A DNA stretch of 62,961 nt from a virus. Below, piece after piece: positions 9,637 to 19,124 of this stretch. How positions within the stretch are numbered: the stretch's first letter is position 1; every line of letters starts with the position of its first letter. The translations under genes and the position numbers were made by a program. Where the stretch lies: positions 1-62,961 of IMG/VR virus record IMGVR_UViG_3300048592_000259, one strand, 5' to 3'. The notes beneath the pieces are model-generated. The model was not told the DNA's origin, did no database searches, and worked only from the letters and a program-made list of their open reading frames with translations.

Positions 9637-10242
9637 TCAGCTGTCCGACGCGCTCACTTCGTAGCCGCACAGCCAGGTGTCGTCATCGTTCGCGATGCGC
9701 ACCGTGCCGAATTTCACGGCCGAGATGAGAACGCCGGTCGTGCCCGCGCGCGTGTTCACCGACAGCAGGCCGGCGCCGTAGATGTTCAGCGTCGTCGTGC
9801 AGTTGATGGTGAACGCGGCCATGCTCGCGGCGTTGGTGATCTTCCCCGCCGCGGCGCTCGCCGGGACGAACTGCTGGCGCGTCGACTCGACGTAGCCCTC
9901 GGTGCCCGAGTTGATTTCGCCGCTGTTCGCCGCGAAGTTCGCCGCCGTCCAGTTGGCCGCGGGCGTCGCGTTGTTGCCGTAGGGCGCGATGTACCAGGCC
10001 GCGTTCTTCGCGGTGCCGCCCAGCACCACGTCGAGGATGTGCAGGATGCCGGCGTCCGGGACCAGGTTCTTGTGCCGGCGGAAACTGGCGGGCAGGCCCT
10101 TGATGCCCTCGACGTAGTGATTGTCGAAGCGGAGCGAGCCGCCGAAGACCAGCACGCCGCCGTCGACCGTGCGCTCGAAGTTCTCGCGACGGACCGCGCG
10201 CAGGATGTCGGCGCCGAAGCGTTGGATCAGGTTGCGGGACAT
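9637..10242 (-). CDS. Phage structural protein, 201 aa, unknown
   Basis: The ATG at 10242 follows a good Shine-Dalgarno sequence (AAGGAGATAGCC). The N-terminal 60 residues are charged and mixed (NLIQRFGADILRAVRRENFE). The rest is Ala/Thr/Gly/Asn-rich and probably beta (FTINCTTTLNIYGAGLLS), as in small virion proteins. No enzyme motif is seen. It lies between the 395-residue and 856-residue virion proteins and is likely part of the same tail assembly. Function inferred from neighbours only. Confidence 0.83.
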   Translation of the reverse strand: MSRNLIQRFGADILRAVRRENFERTVDGGVLVFGGSLRFDNHYVEGIKGLPASFRRHKNLVPDAGILHILDVVLGGTAKNAAWYIAPYGNNATPAANWTAANFAANSGEINSGTEGYVESTRQQFVPASAAAGKITNAASMAAFTINCTTTLNIYGAGLLSVNTRAGTTGVLISAVKFGTVRIANDDDTWLCGYEVSASDS

Positions 10243-10261
10243 GGCTATCTCCTTGGGGTGG

Positions 10262-11449
10262 TTACGACACGGCCGCTACGACTTTGCGGTTGTTCAGCGC
10301 GATCGCCCCGCCGCCCGCCGTGAGGCGGATGCGCTGCGACTGCGGTTGCAGGAGGCTTCCGTCGGGCATGCCGACGACGAAGCCGTTCTCGGCGAGCCAG
10401 ATGGCGACGCGCTTGTCCGACGCGCCCAGGTCGCCACCGAAGTCGCTCGCGAGGGCGGCGCCACTCGCGAACGGGATGGGCCGCGCGCCGTTCGTGCGCA
10501 CGCGCTCCAGGTTCTTGGGCTCGGTGCCGCGGTAGAAAACGACGCCCTTCGCCGTTCCGACGAAGAACCCGCTGTCGACCGGTTCCAGCAGCACGATGCG
10601 CTCCGACTCCTGCACGAATCCGTGGCGCGGATCGTACAGGCCATAGCGCAGCGGGGGCGACACCAGGACCACATTTCCCCGCGCGACGAGCAGGCGCCCG
10701 CGCCAGGTGCGCACGATGTTGCCGCCGGGCATCCGCGCGAGGCCCTGGGTCGACGCGATGCGCCCCGGCGCGCGCTGCCCGAGCATGTACGACGGCAGGC
10801 CGACCGGCGCCACTTCGCGCAGGTGAAGGACCTCGCCGTTGGGCTGGGTCGCGTAGACCGCGATCGCGGTCACGTCGCCCTCGGCCGGCTGGGGCAGCGC
10901 GAGCAGGATGCCGCCTCCCTCGACCACCTGGACGAACGACAGGGCCGAGAGCGCCCCTTCCTCGTCGCCGCGCAGGTAGGCGATCGCCACGGCGTACTGA
11001 CCGGCGTACATGCCGCCCGACCCGGCCGGCGTGGCTCCGGGGGCGTTCGCGTCCTCGACGCCGATGCCCCGCGTCGTGCCGTCGGGCAGGATCCGCCCGA
11101 TCGTGGTCCGGTTCGCGAAGGCGTACCCCTGCGGCAGGTCGCAGAAGGACGCCCGGTCGTCGCTCGCGAGCGTCGCGCGCGCGGCCAGGGTCAGGTCCGT
11201 CTCGTCCCAGGTCGCCTCGCTGATCGCCGTGCCGACCTGGGCGAGCGATACGCCGGTCGCGGGCGACTGCCACAGCGCCTTGCGGCCGGCGGCCGCCACC
11301 TTGGCCGTCCCGAGGCCCGGCCGGCGCTCCAGAACGCCGTCGCGGTCGAAGTCGATGTTCACCGCGTCGACGACGGCGCCAGGCGCGAGCCCGGTGTCCT
11401 TCGACACGTTGTCGATGCCTACGGTGAACGGTCCGATCACGAGTTCCAT
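10262..11449 (-). CDS. Putative beta-propeller-like tail protein, 395 aa
   Basis: Begins MELVIGPFTVGIDNVSKDT and then GAVVDAVNIDFDRDGVLERRPG. This opening, 'the property is set, N is defined with parameters, R-R-P-G', is familiar from phage proteins built of repeated beta blades. Later blades include RTWRGRLLVARGNVVLVSPP and FFVGTAKGVVFYRG. ATG 11449 overlaps the TGA of the upstream gene; a GTG at 11452 is an alternative. It is probably a tail or connector component. The beta-propeller idea rests on repeated blade-like strands, not on a database match. Confidence 0.83.
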   Translation of the reverse strand: MELVIGPFTVGIDNVSKDTGLAPGAVVDAVNIDFDRDGVLERRPGLGTAKVAAAGRKALWQSPATGVSLAQVGTAISEATWDETDLTLAARATLASDDRASFCDLPQGYAFANRTTIGRILPDGTTRGIGVEDANAPGATPAGSGGMYAGQYAVAIAYLRGDEEGALSALSFVQVVEGGGILLALPQPAEGDVTAIAVYATQPNGEVLHLREVAPVGLPSYMLGQRAPGRIASTQGLARMPGGNIVRTWRGRLLVARGNVVLVSPPLRYGLYDPRHGFVQESERIVLLEPVDSGFFVGTAKGVVFYRGTEPKNLERVRTNGARPIPFASGAALASDFGGDLGASDKRVAIWLAENGFVVGMPDGSLLQPQSQRIRLTAGGGAIALNNRKVVAAVS

Positions 11450-14400
11450 CACGCCACCGTCGGGTTGCCGATCGCGCTACCGCCGATCGGGGTCATGGGG
11501 AGCCCGCGGGGGAACGATCCGCAGACGAAGCTGTTGTCGGCGTGCGTCAGGGTCGCCGCACCGATCGCGCTGGCGTCGAAGCCCTGCGGCCGCGCGCCAG
11601 GACCGGCCACGGGGGCGCCCAGGACCGCCGCGAGGAAGCCGGACGCTGCCACGGTCCGCTTGAGGCGCGGAACGCCCCATTCGGTCATTTCCGGGCCGTA
11701 CGGGGCAACCGGGTCGCCCTCCTGCCACTTCGCGGGCGTCCCCATCGCGGTCGCCTCGAAGCCGGCGCCGCCGAGCGCGACGATCTGGAAGCCCGAGACG
11801 CGCGGGGCGCCGAACGGCGTGGCGGTCTTGAGCGAGTCCACGATCAGGTTGCGGGTCTTGAGCTCGACCTTGGGCGCTCCGAAGGCCCCACCGACGATCG
11901 ACGCCGGCGTCACCCCCGCGCGGCGCCGCACGCGCATCCGATCGCGGAACGCCCCGAAGCCCGCCTCCATGTCCAGGTAGTCGGCGCCAGGGACCGCGAT
12001 CGAGCGGATGCGGAACTCGACTCGGGCGGTCCCGAACAGCGTCTGGACGCCCATCTTCGGGATGACGGGCTCGGGCGGGTGCACGCGCGCGGTCCCCATC
12101 GCGAGGGACGACCAGCCGGCGACCTGGATCTCGCGGTTGAACAGGTCGACGCTCGCCTGCCCGAAGACGTTGACCATGCCGGCCGGCGCGAGCGTCCGCG
12201 GGAGCCAGACCGGCCACGGGTTCGTCACCACAGGCTCGCTGAAGGCGGTGCCGGCGATGCCGAAGCCGCCCACGTTGATCGTCTGCGGGTAGTTGAGGCG
12301 CGGGACGCCGAAGGCCCCGCGCATCCCGAGCGGCGCGACCTTCCGGTTCTTCAGGTCGACCGAGGGCACGCCCAGCACGTCGTCCTGGTGCCCGGCAGTC
12401 GTCACGCGACGGGTCCCGAGGCTCACGAACGCGGTGCCGAACACCGGCCGCTCGGGGTGGTCGGACGTGTGGATGTTCTCGTCGATCTGGACCCAGCGGC
12501 CGCCGTTGTTGAGCACGGCCTGCGTCGTCACGTCGAAGGTGCAGTAGATCGTGTGCGGCGAGATCCGCGGCTTCGAGGTCGTCGGGTCGACCTGCCACGG
12601 GTCCTTGATGCCGACGGGGAACAGCGATCGCGGCTTGTTCGAGCGCACGTCGCCGAAGCGGTCTTCCTCGGACGAAAAGAAGATGCCGTGCGGGAAGATG
12701 CTATTCGCGCGGACCGTGTGCGCGCCGAACAGCGTCGTCAGGCTCGACGAGCTCGGATAGATGACGTTCGTGCGCACGCTCGCCGTGCCGTAGAGCGACG
12801 CCGCGAAGCCGGTCGTCGCGATCGGCTGCGGGGCCGGCGGGTCCGGCGTCGTCTTCGCCGCGCGCGCGAAGGGCGACACGTTCCCGGCGTTGATGCCGGC
12901 GGTGCGGATCGTCTTCGTGCGGTACTCGACCGCGGCCGCGCCGAACACGGTCGACGCGAGCGTGGGCGGCTCGACGTACTTGTTCCGGTTGTCGACGATC
13001 GGGCGGCCGAACTCGCTCATGTCGTAGCCGTACGGCATGGGCGTGAAGTTGCGGTTGTGCACGAACGGCTCGCCGACGCGCTCGACCCAGGTGAAGCGCG
13101 GCGCGACGAGGTTGAAGTGCTCGTACACGATCGTCGTGCCCCACGTCTCGGCGCCGATCGACGCGGGCTCCACATAGCGACGCGAGAGCCACACCAGCGG
13201 CTCGGACACGCTCGCGGTGTCCGGGTTGAAGTAGGGCGCGACCGTGCGCACGCGGAACGCGGTGAAGGCGTCGCCGAAGGCGCTCTGGTCGCCCGCGCCG
13301 ATGTTGCCGAAGTAGCGGCGCGTGTTCTCGACGCCCGCGGTGCCGAACAGCGTCGCGACAAAGCCTTGCGCCGGCGCGAGGCGCGCGTTGTTGTACACGA
13401 CGAGCCAGTTTCCGACGTAGCCAGCCTCGAAGCCCTGCGCCGGCAGGTCGCGGATGCGGAAGGCGACCATGTTGGCGCCCCACGCCGTTGCCTCGAGCCC
13501 CGGCACGTCGACCGCGCGCGCGGTGTTCTCGACGCTCGCGTAGCGCGACACGACGGCGCTGTCCCACGAGTCCGGCTTGACGTTCCGGTTCCGGTTCTCG
13601 ACCGTCATCCAGATCGGGGAGCCGAACACGCCTCCGTCGCTCGGCGTGACGCTGAAAATCTGCGTCACGTACCGGCGCATGTTCACGACCTCCGGCAGGC
13701 CCCAGCGCTCCGAGGGCAGCGTCTCCGCGAGGACGTAGCCCTGCGGCGTGACGACCTGCGGCGATCGCGAGACGCGCGGATCCCCGAAGGCCGTCTCCTT
13801 GAAGCCGAAGCCGAGCAGGTCGACGAACTGCGTGTTGTCGTGGACCCATTGGACGCCGAAGGCGCTCGCCTCGAACCCGGTCGGGTCGACGAAGTGCGTC
13901 CGGTCGACGGCCGCGAGCCCGAACACCGTGGCCGGCACGAAGAACGGGAACACCGTGCGCGTCTTGAACTCGACCTTCGCGGTGCCGAACGCCGTGGGCA
14001 GGATCGGCGGCGGGTCGACGTAGCGGATCGACGACTCGAGCCGCGCGGTGCCGTACGTGGTGCCCGCGATGCCCGCCGGGGCGACCGTGCGGTTCAGGTG
14101 CGAGGTCCAGGCGGTGCCGAAGCCCGCGAAGGCGTTGAAACCGACGGGGCGGACCTCCTGGTTGTAGTTGATGACCGTCGCGGTACCGAAGCCGGCTCCG
14201 GTCGGCACGCTCGCGGGCGCGACGAAGCGCGTGTAGAGGCTCACCCACGCGACGCCGAAGCCCCCCGCGGGGATGCCGGTCGGGAAGACCTCGGGCGTCT
14301 TCGTGACGACGGCGGTGCCGATCGCGCCGGCCGCGAGGCCACTTGGCAGCAGGTAGCGCGAGCCGAACGTCAGAACCGCGGTACCGAAACTGGCCCAATG

Positions 14401-14763
14401 CTCGCCGCGCGGGCGAACTTCTCCGTCTTCGGCCGCGAGATCGAACCAGACCGCATCGCCCGCGGGCGGCGTGTACGGGCGGTTGAAGTTGAAGTCCGCC
14501 CGAGCGAGTTTGATGATCGTGACCGACGGCACGAACGACGAGTCGAATCCGATCGGTCCAACGTATTGGCGCCACGACGCGGTGAGAGCGCCGATCGCGC
14601 CAGCCGCGAATCCGACCGGCAGGACGATCTGGTTCCAAGTGACGAGCGGATCGCCGAGAGCGCCGTAGTTGTCGCCGCCAGCGACGACGTACTGCGCAGA
14701 GGAACTGGATGCTGCCTCGGTCCCAGCGATCGGGGCGCCAGCGATTGGGGCGTGGCCGAGCAT
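11449..14763 (-). CDS. Giant repeat virion protein, about 36-40 copies of a 22-residue FGTAxV repeat, 1104 aa
   Basis: Almost the whole protein is a tandem repeat of about 22 residues with the consensus V-x-P-x-G-F-x-A-x2-F-G-T-A-x-V followed by a spacer ending in Arg and an aromatic or Thr. Examples are VRPVGFNAFAGFGTAWT, VDPTGFEASAFGVQWV and LAPAQGFVATLFGTAGV. Such regular beta repeats usually form a solenoid or a string of small beta units. The gene starts a few bases after the stop of a tail-fibre-like gene (TAG then ATG 14763). A long fibrous or spike-like virion component is the most likely role. I do not know a characterised homologue. Confidence 0.87.
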   Translation of the reverse strand: MLGHAPIAGAPIAGTEAASSSSAQYVVAGGDNYGALGDPLVTWNQIVLPVGFAAGAIGALTASWRQYVGPIGFDSSFVPSVTIIKLARADFNFNRPYTPPAGDAVWFDLAAEDGEVRPRGEHWASFGTAVLTFGSRYLLPSGLAAGAIGTAVVTKTPEVFPTGIPAGGFGVAWVSLYTRFVAPASVPTGAGFGTATVINYNQEVRPVGFNAFAGFGTAWTSHLNRTVAPAGIAGTTYGTARLESSIRYVDPPPILPTAFGTAKVEFKTRTVFPFFVPATVFGLAAVDRTHFVDPTGFEASAFGVQWVHDNTQFVDLLGFGFKETAFGDPRVSRSPQVVTPQGYVLAETLPSERWGLPEVVNMRRYVTQIFSVTPSDGGVFGSPIWMTVENRNRNVKPDSWDSAVVSRYASVENTARAVDVPGLEATAWGANMVAFRIRDLPAQGFEAGYVGNWLVVYNNARLAPAQGFVATLFGTAGVENTRRYFGNIGAGDQSAFGDAFTAFRVRTVAPYFNPDTASVSEPLVWLSRRYVEPASIGAETWGTTIVYEHFNLVAPRFTWVERVGEPFVHNRNFTPMPYGYDMSEFGRPIVDNRNKYVEPPTLASTVFGAAAVEYRTKTIRTAGINAGNVSPFARAAKTTPDPPAPQPIATTGFAASLYGTASVRTNVIYPSSSSLTTLFGAHTVRANSIFPHGIFFSSEEDRFGDVRSNKPRSLFPVGIKDPWQVDPTTSKPRISPHTIYCTFDVTTQAVLNNGGRWVQIDENIHTSDHPERPVFGTAFVSLGTRRVTTAGHQDDVLGVPSVDLKNRKVAPLGMRGAFGVPRLNYPQTINVGGFGIAGTAFSEPVVTNPWPVWLPRTLAPAGMVNVFGQASVDLFNREIQVAGWSSLAMGTARVHPPEPVIPKMGVQTLFGTARVEFRIRSIAVPGADYLDMEAGFGAFRDRMRVRRRAGVTPASIVGGAFGAPKVELKTRNLIVDSLKTATPFGAPRVSGFQIVALGGAGFEATAMGTPAKWQEGDPVAPYGPEMTEWGVPRLKRTVAASGFLAAVLGAPVAGPGARPQGFDASAIGAATLTHADNSFVCGSFPRGLPMTPIGGSAIGNPTVA

Positions 14764-14766
14764 GGT

Positions 14767-15867
14767 CTACGGATCCCAATAAGTGATGCGCGTGCGGCTG
14801 ACGATATGCCATTGGCTTCCGGTGTTGCTTCCGCTGCCGCCGGCGCCCTGCCGCCATTTGCCCGGATCGCGATAGCGTCTCGTCGACTCTGGCGTGTAGT
14901 AGTTGACCCCGTGAGGATCGAAGCGACCGCCGAACGTCATAGATTCCATCGTCGGCCAGCCGCTCGACCAGTTTCCGTAGTAGTAGTCGATGGTGTACAG
15001 ATCGCGGTAGTACATCAGCACGACGTCGTCGGTGCCGTTGTGCACTGTATCCGGCGGGGAATCGGCAAGCGAAATGTTCCCCGGCATGAGGCCGACGCCT
15101 TGATCCCGCCCCAGCTGCGCCGACCATGCCGAAAACCCGCCGGTCGCGTTGTTCGCGGTGCCGTAGGCGTTGCGGGATCGCCGCGTCGCCGTGTAGCTAT
15201 AGTTGTACGAGACGCCGACAGGCCCGCAGGCGTAGTACCACCCGCCGGAAGTCGGCAGGTTGTACGAATGAGCTCGCGTCCAGATGCCGAACGGCGCGCG
15301 CAGCAGACGCGATCGACCCAGGCAGTACTGCAAGAGGCTGATGCCGTTATTCCCCGACGTGTTGAAATCGGCCCACAGGAAGCACTCGGCGGTGCCCGAG
15401 TCGAACCTTAGACCGCTGCCGTTCACGATCGACACGCCGCCCGTGCCGCTGATGGCCGCGTTCCACACATAGCCGTCGTGCGTGAGGGTGTTGCCGTTGC
15501 TGAATGTCACGCTCGATTTCGCCGACCAGTCGACCTCGTAGGCCGTGACACAGCTATCGGCACCCGAATCGAGGTTCCGCGCCGACTTCGTGACGTGGAC
15601 GGTCTTCGCGCCCGCCGAGAAATTCACCAGCGCGCCAGCGTTGCTCGAAGCGATGACCGTCGTGCGCGAGAGCGTCGTGCCGGACGAGGTGTACGTGCCG
15701 ACACCGACCTCCCACTCCGCGCCACCGTCGATGCAGTACACGCACTGGTTGCCGTCGCCGATCGCGGCGAACGACTGAAAGCCGGTCATCGCCCCGCCGA
15801 GCGTGAGCGTCCCCGTCCCGGTCGTGGTCGAGGTTTCCTTGACGCGATCGGCGTACTTGAGTGCCAT
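14767..15867 (-). CDS. Putative tail fibre / receptor-binding protein, 366 aa
   Basis: The first 80 residues (DRVKETSTTTGTGTLTLGG, then AAIGDGNQCVYCIDGGAEWE and GTTLSRTTVIASS) are the conserved N-terminal module found at the start of many phage tail-fibre and tail-tip proteins, which anchors the fibre to the particle. The remainder is rich in Tyr, Trp, Gly and Asn, as expected for a receptor-facing domain. ATG 15867 overlaps the TGA of the upstream gene (ATGA). The module identity is from memory of the motif. The receptor cannot be predicted. Confidence 0.85.
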   Translation of the reverse strand: MALKYADRVKETSTTTGTGTLTLGGAMTGFQSFAAIGDGNQCVYCIDGGAEWEVGVGTYTSSGTTLSRTTVIASSNAGALVNFSAGAKTVHVTKSARNLDSGADSCVTAYEVDWSAKSSVTFSNGNTLTHDGYVWNAAISGTGGVSIVNGSGLRFDSGTAECFLWADFNTSGNNGISLLQYCLGRSRLLRAPFGIWTRAHSYNLPTSGGWYYACGPVGVSYNYSYTATRRSRNAYGTANNATGGFSAWSAQLGRDQGVGLMPGNISLADSPPDTVHNGTDDVVLMYYRDLYTIDYYYGNWSSGWPTMESMTFGGRFDPHGVNYYTPESTRRYRDPGKWRQGAGGSGSNTGSQWHIVSRTRITYWDP

Positions 15868-16205
15868 CAGACGGGGACCGCGAGCGCGCGGATCTGGTCG
15901 TTGTACTGGACGCCACCATCGGGGTCCTGCACAACAGCAACGTACTGGTTGGTGTCCGTGTCGATGCCATCGAATCGGTAGTCGCCGTTCTTGTCGGTGA
16001 AGGTGCGCCCGACCCGCGCCATCGTCTTGCGCCAGAACAGGAACACGGCGCAATTCACGATCGGCGTGCTGTTGTTCTCGACGACGTGACCGACGAGCGA
16101 CCCGTCCTTGTTGAGGCGGTGCGCGATGTCGGCGCGCGCATAGAACGGGAACTCGATCACGCTGAACGAGCTGACCGACTTGCCGATGGCGCCGAGGTTT
16201 GCCAT
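15867..16205 (-). CDS. Small structural protein with Ig-like/carboxypeptidase-regulatory-like fold, 112 aa
   Basis: Short protein whose middle reads VVENNSTPIVNCAVFLFWRK, then GRTFTDKNGDYRFDGI. The pattern 'T-D-x-N-G-x-Y-x-F-x-G' is typical of small beta-sandwich domains of the carboxypeptidase regulatory (CarboxypepD_reg) kind, which phages place on tails and fibres. ATG 16205 shares a base with the upstream TAA; a TTG at 16211 would add two residues. It is coupled by overlap to the tail-fibre-like gene downstream. Fold assignment is by motif resemblance. Confidence 0.8.
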   Translation of the reverse strand: MANLGAIGKSVSSFSVIEFPFYARADIAHRLNKDGSLVGHVVENNSTPIVNCAVFLFWRKTMARVGRTFTDKNGDYRFDGIDTDTNQYVAVVQDPDGGVQYNDQIRALAVPV

Positions 16206-17389
16206 TACCAAGCCCCGCCGATTTGGAAGACGAGGCAGGTGTTAGAAGATTGGAACGTGAGCATGAATTTCTTGCCCGCATAGCGAGTGCCGGCGGCCCC
16301 ATCAACGATATCGAGATTACTGCCCGGAAGCGTGTGTCCCGTGGCGTACATGCCGCGATGGCACCCGCGCGGGCCGGAGGAAATCGACTCGTCGATGAGC
16401 AGGTCGCACATGATGAGCCCGCCGGCAGCCGGCGCCGGATACGTCACGCCGCCGCCCATTGCGCCAACGGTGTTGCCGCTTACGCAGATCGCGAGCGGGT
16501 AGAGGCGATTCAACATCACCGATCCGCCGGTCTGAAGATACGACCGCGCCGCGAACCCGTAATTCGGGGCGGACGTGTTGAACGTCGATCCGATCCTCGC
16601 CGTCATGCTCGGAGAGAGCGTCCAGCTGGTGGAACCGCTCGTGTCGGAGAAGATCATCGTGTTGTAGATGTCCCCCGGCGTGAACGAAGCGAAGTCCCCG
16701 AAGAAAACGCCGCCAGCCGAGCCGCCGCCCGTGTCCGGATAGCTGGTGTTGCCCACGGTCGAAATGATGTAGAACGTCCGCTCGTCTCCGAACGCGATCC
16801 AGTAGCGCGCCGCCGTGCTGGCCGCGCCGCTTTTGCGCCAGTAGTACCCGCCCGACTGCTGCACGTCGGTCGGAAACGGGCCGCTGCCGCTCGCGACAGC
16901 CACGCCAGCCGCGGACATGCTCTCGAAGCCCCGCACGCGACAAGACGTGGTGCCCGTGTCGTCGAGCCCCATGATGAAGCCGTTGCTGCCGGGCCCCTGC
17001 TGATACGAGCGCAGGTTCGTGCTGGTCTGCGCGATCGTCCAGTCGCACGGAGCGACTTTCGCCGTCGCCGAGGAACTCGTGGTGCCGGGCGTCGCAGGTG
17101 TGCCGCCTACGGTGATGTCGTAGGTGTTCGCTGTGACGTTGAAGATGAAGAAGTCGCCGTTGTACTCGGCTTGGTCCCAGCCGGCGTGCCGGATAACGCG
17201 GTCCGAACTGAAGCCGTGCGCGGTCTTCGTGACGGTCGCCACGGAACCGACGCGCGCGATCGACGTGACCGTCTGCGAGTTGTACCCGTTGACGAGCAGC
17301 GCATCGAGCAGCGCCGCGGCATCCCCGGCCGTGCCGGAGAGTCGCGGCGCACCCGTATCGCCGAAGTAGAAGACACGCGCCAGTCCCAT
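16205..17389 (-). CDS. Phage virion protein, 394 aa, unknown
   Basis: Starts MGLARVFYFGDTGAPRLSGT and is beta-rich, with many Ser, Thr and Gly and segments such as ATVTKTAHGFSSDRVIRHAG. That segment is a short module often seen in phage tail proteins (ubiquitin-activating-like fold 'GT-x-T-x3-HG'). It ends in an Ala/Gly-rich region and a hydrophobic C-terminus. The stop overlaps the start of the downstream gene. No enzyme motif. Likely a tail or capsid-surface protein. Confidence 0.82.
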   Translation of the reverse strand: MGLARVFYFGDTGAPRLSGTAGDAAALLDALLVNGYNSQTVTSIARVGSVATVTKTAHGFSSDRVIRHAGWDQAEYNGDFFIFNVTANTYDITVGGTPATPGTTSSSATAKVAPCDWTIAQTSTNLRSYQQGPGSNGFIMGLDDTGTTSCRVRGFESMSAAGVAVASGSGPFPTDVQQSGGYYWRKSGAASTAARYWIAFGDERTFYIISTVGNTSYPDTGGGSAGGVFFGDFASFTPGDIYNTMIFSDTSGSTSWTLSPSMTARIGSTFNTSAPNYGFAARSYLQTGGSVMLNRLYPLAICVSGNTVGAMGGGVTYPAPAAGGLIMCDLLIDESISSGPRGCHRGMYATGHTLPGSNLDIVDGAAGTRYAGKKFMLTFQSSNTCLVFQIGGAW

Positions 17390-17401
17390 CGCTGCGACCA
17401 G

Positions 17402-17809
17402 TTACAGCTTGAAGATCCGGTTCGGGCCGTTGTCCCAGGTGATGATGATGTCGCCGCCGTTCGGCGTGATCGGCAGGCCCGTGGCCGTGTCGATGTACGC
17501 GATGAGCGGGGACGTGCCGGCGACGCCCGTGTCCTTGTAGATCAGGATGAACTCGATCGACGTGCCGCTGACGCTCGTGAACGTCACGTCCGCGCCGTCG
17601 ACCGCGCCTCCGGTCGTGGTCTTCGAGCCCAGCGTGGCCGGCGTCGTGATGATCGCCGAGCCGGAAACGTCGCTGTAGAACTCGTGCGTGCTCGCGTTGA
17701 CCGAGTAGGCGCCCGAGTCGCCCATCGTCACCTTGATGGTGTCGGTGAGCCAGTTGAACGCGCCCTCGGCGAAACGCTGACGGCCCTTGTCGAAAAGCGT
17801 GTTGGACAT
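17402..17809 (-). CDS. Small structural protein, 135 aa (decoration or tail type)
   Basis: ATG 17809 follows an AGGAGAG sequence. The sequence (DTIKVTMGDSGAYSVNASTH, then TTGGAVDGADVTFTSVSG) matches the general form of small phage proteins with a conserved 'L-x-D-T-x-K-V-x-L' opening and later 'DG-x-D' turn, often described as head- or tail-completion or decoration proteins. It sits directly downstream of the head-tail connector candidate. Function inferred. Confidence 0.83.
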   Translation of the reverse strand: MSNTLFDKGRQRFAEGAFNWLTDTIKVTMGDSGAYSVNASTHEFYSDVSGSAIITTPATLGSKTTTGGAVDGADVTFTSVSGTSIEFILIYKDTGVAGTSPLIAYIDTATGLPITPNGGDIIITWDNGPNRIFKL

Positions 17810-17818
17810 TGCTCTCTC

Positions 17819-18529
17819 CTACCAGTCGGGGTTGAACGTCGTGTGCTTCTTGCGGCGATCCAGCTGGCGGCGGTTCACGTCCGCCGACGGGCGCGGGCCG
17901 AAGCTCGCGGTGAACATGCCCTCGTGCATCAGGGCCTTCTTCTCGTCCTGGGTGTCGCTGTCGCGGCGCAGGTACGCGAGGCGCAGCGCCCAATCGACGA
18001 GCAGCGGGTGGTACTTCTCCGGGATCTCGGGCGACGTGGCCGGCACCAGCACGGTCGGCGGATCCGCGTCGGGGTTCGCCGGCACTTCCAGCGCGATCGC
18101 GACGAGCGCGCGCCGGTAGACCGACAGCTTGATGGCCGCGTCGCGCGTCGGGCGGCGGACCAGGTGCAGGTAGACCTGCTGCGGGTCGAGGAACCATTGC
18201 GGGTCGCCTTCGAGCGTCCGCCAGTCGGTTCCCTGCGAGAAGCGATCGTCGAGCGTCTCGGGGGCGATGCCGGTCAGCAGCTTGCCCGCCCAGCGGGCCG
18301 TGCGGACCTGGATGATCTTCGGGTGCAGCGCGTAGCGCGCCTCGCCGGCGGTCCCGGCGATTTCGACGACCTCGGGCGTCGAGTCGTCTTCCAGGAGGCG
18401 CGCACGGATGCACGCCTCGTCCTGGGCGAGGTTGAAGTACGACAGGATCTCGTCGTCCGTCCACAGGGGCGGAACGGCGATGTCGTCCGCCCGGCGGCGG
18501 AACTGGACGACGAGCTCCTGGGCGTTCAC
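17819..18529 (-). CDS. Putative head-tail connector / adaptor, 236 aa
   Basis: Reads NAQELVVQFRRRADDIAVPP, then WTDDEILSYFNLAQDEACIR and later PEKYHPLLVDWALRLAYLRR. The pattern 'W-T-D-x-E-I-x2-Y-x-N-x-A-Q-x-E' followed by 'Y-H-x-x-L-v-x-W-A-L-x-x-A-Y' is that of phage proteins encoded after the capsid gene and thought to act like P22 gp4 or tail tubular A adaptors. It starts with GTG 18529, inside the TGA of the upstream gene (GTGA). Connector function is inferred from gene order and pattern. Confidence 0.84.
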   Translation of the reverse strand: MNAQELVVQFRRRADDIAVPPLWTDDEILSYFNLAQDEACIRARLLEDDSTPEVVEIAGTAGEARYALHPKIIQVRTARWAGKLLTGIAPETLDDRFSQGTDWRTLEGDPQWFLDPQQVYLHLVRRPTRDAAIKLSVYRRALVAIALEVPANPDADPPTVLVPATSPEIPEKYHPLLVDWALRLAYLRRDSDTQDEKKALMHEGMFTASFGPRPSADVNRRQLDRRKKHTTFNPDW

Positions 18530-19020
18530 TTCGCGCCGTCCTTCGTCGTCGTCTCGGCCTTGACGGTGCGGCCCTTCGGCGCGGCGGGAGCCCCACCGGT
18601 CGAACCGGACGGCGGGCCGTCCAGATCGTTCTCCAGTTCCTCCCACAGCGAATCGCGCTCGTGACGCTCGACCGTGAAGCCGGCGAGCGCCGACACCTTC
18701 ACGAGGTTGGGCTTGCCGTCCGGATCGAAGGCGTCCGCGTCGTCGGTCGATTCGAGCATCTTCCGCATGACGCCCTTGATGTGCGCGTTGCGGTCGAAGC
18801 CCTTGGACTTCTCGTCGTCCAGATCCTCGGGGGACATGCCCACGGGGATGCAGCCGCGCGCGATCGCCTCGCGGCGGAACATGCGCGGGATTTCGGTGCC
18901 CGTCGGCAGGCCGCTGACGACGATCGTGTGCCCGCTGGTGAGCCCGATCTGGCAGTCGCCTTCCGGGTGCCACATCTTCACGGCGCCCGGCTGCTTGGCC
19001 GGGGTGGTCTTCGCGTTCAT
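18526..19020 (-). CDS. Hypothetical protein of the head module, 164 aa
   Basis: Hydrophilic protein with an N-terminal small beta part (QIGLTSGHTIVVSGLPTGTE) and an acidic, flexible C-terminal part with Lys/Ala/Thr at the end. The start has an AGGA sequence eight bases upstream. It sits between a small capsid-associated protein and the connector candidate, so a role in head completion is possible, but I recognise no family. Confidence 0.8.
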   Translation of the reverse strand: MNAKTTPAKQPGAVKMWHPEGDCQIGLTSGHTIVVSGLPTGTEIPRMFRREAIARGCIPVGMSPEDLDDEKSKGFDRNAHIKGVMRKMLESTDDADAFDPDGKPNLVKVSALAGFTVERHERDSLWEELENDLDGPPSGSTGGAPAAPKGRTVKAETTTKDGAK

Positions 19021-19124
19021 GTCGTTATGTCCTGTCCTGGTGGAGAAAAAGGCGGGCGCGATGCTCCGCGCCCGAAATGTTCCGTGCTGGCGGAACTCCT
19101 TGAACCTCGGCCGACCCTGGGGGA
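19021..19124. other. Short intergenic gap in the head module
   Basis: About 100 bases without a gene. I see no promoter on the transcribed strand and no clear hairpin; it holds the Shine-Dalgarno sequence of the gene starting at 19020. Confidence 0.5.
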
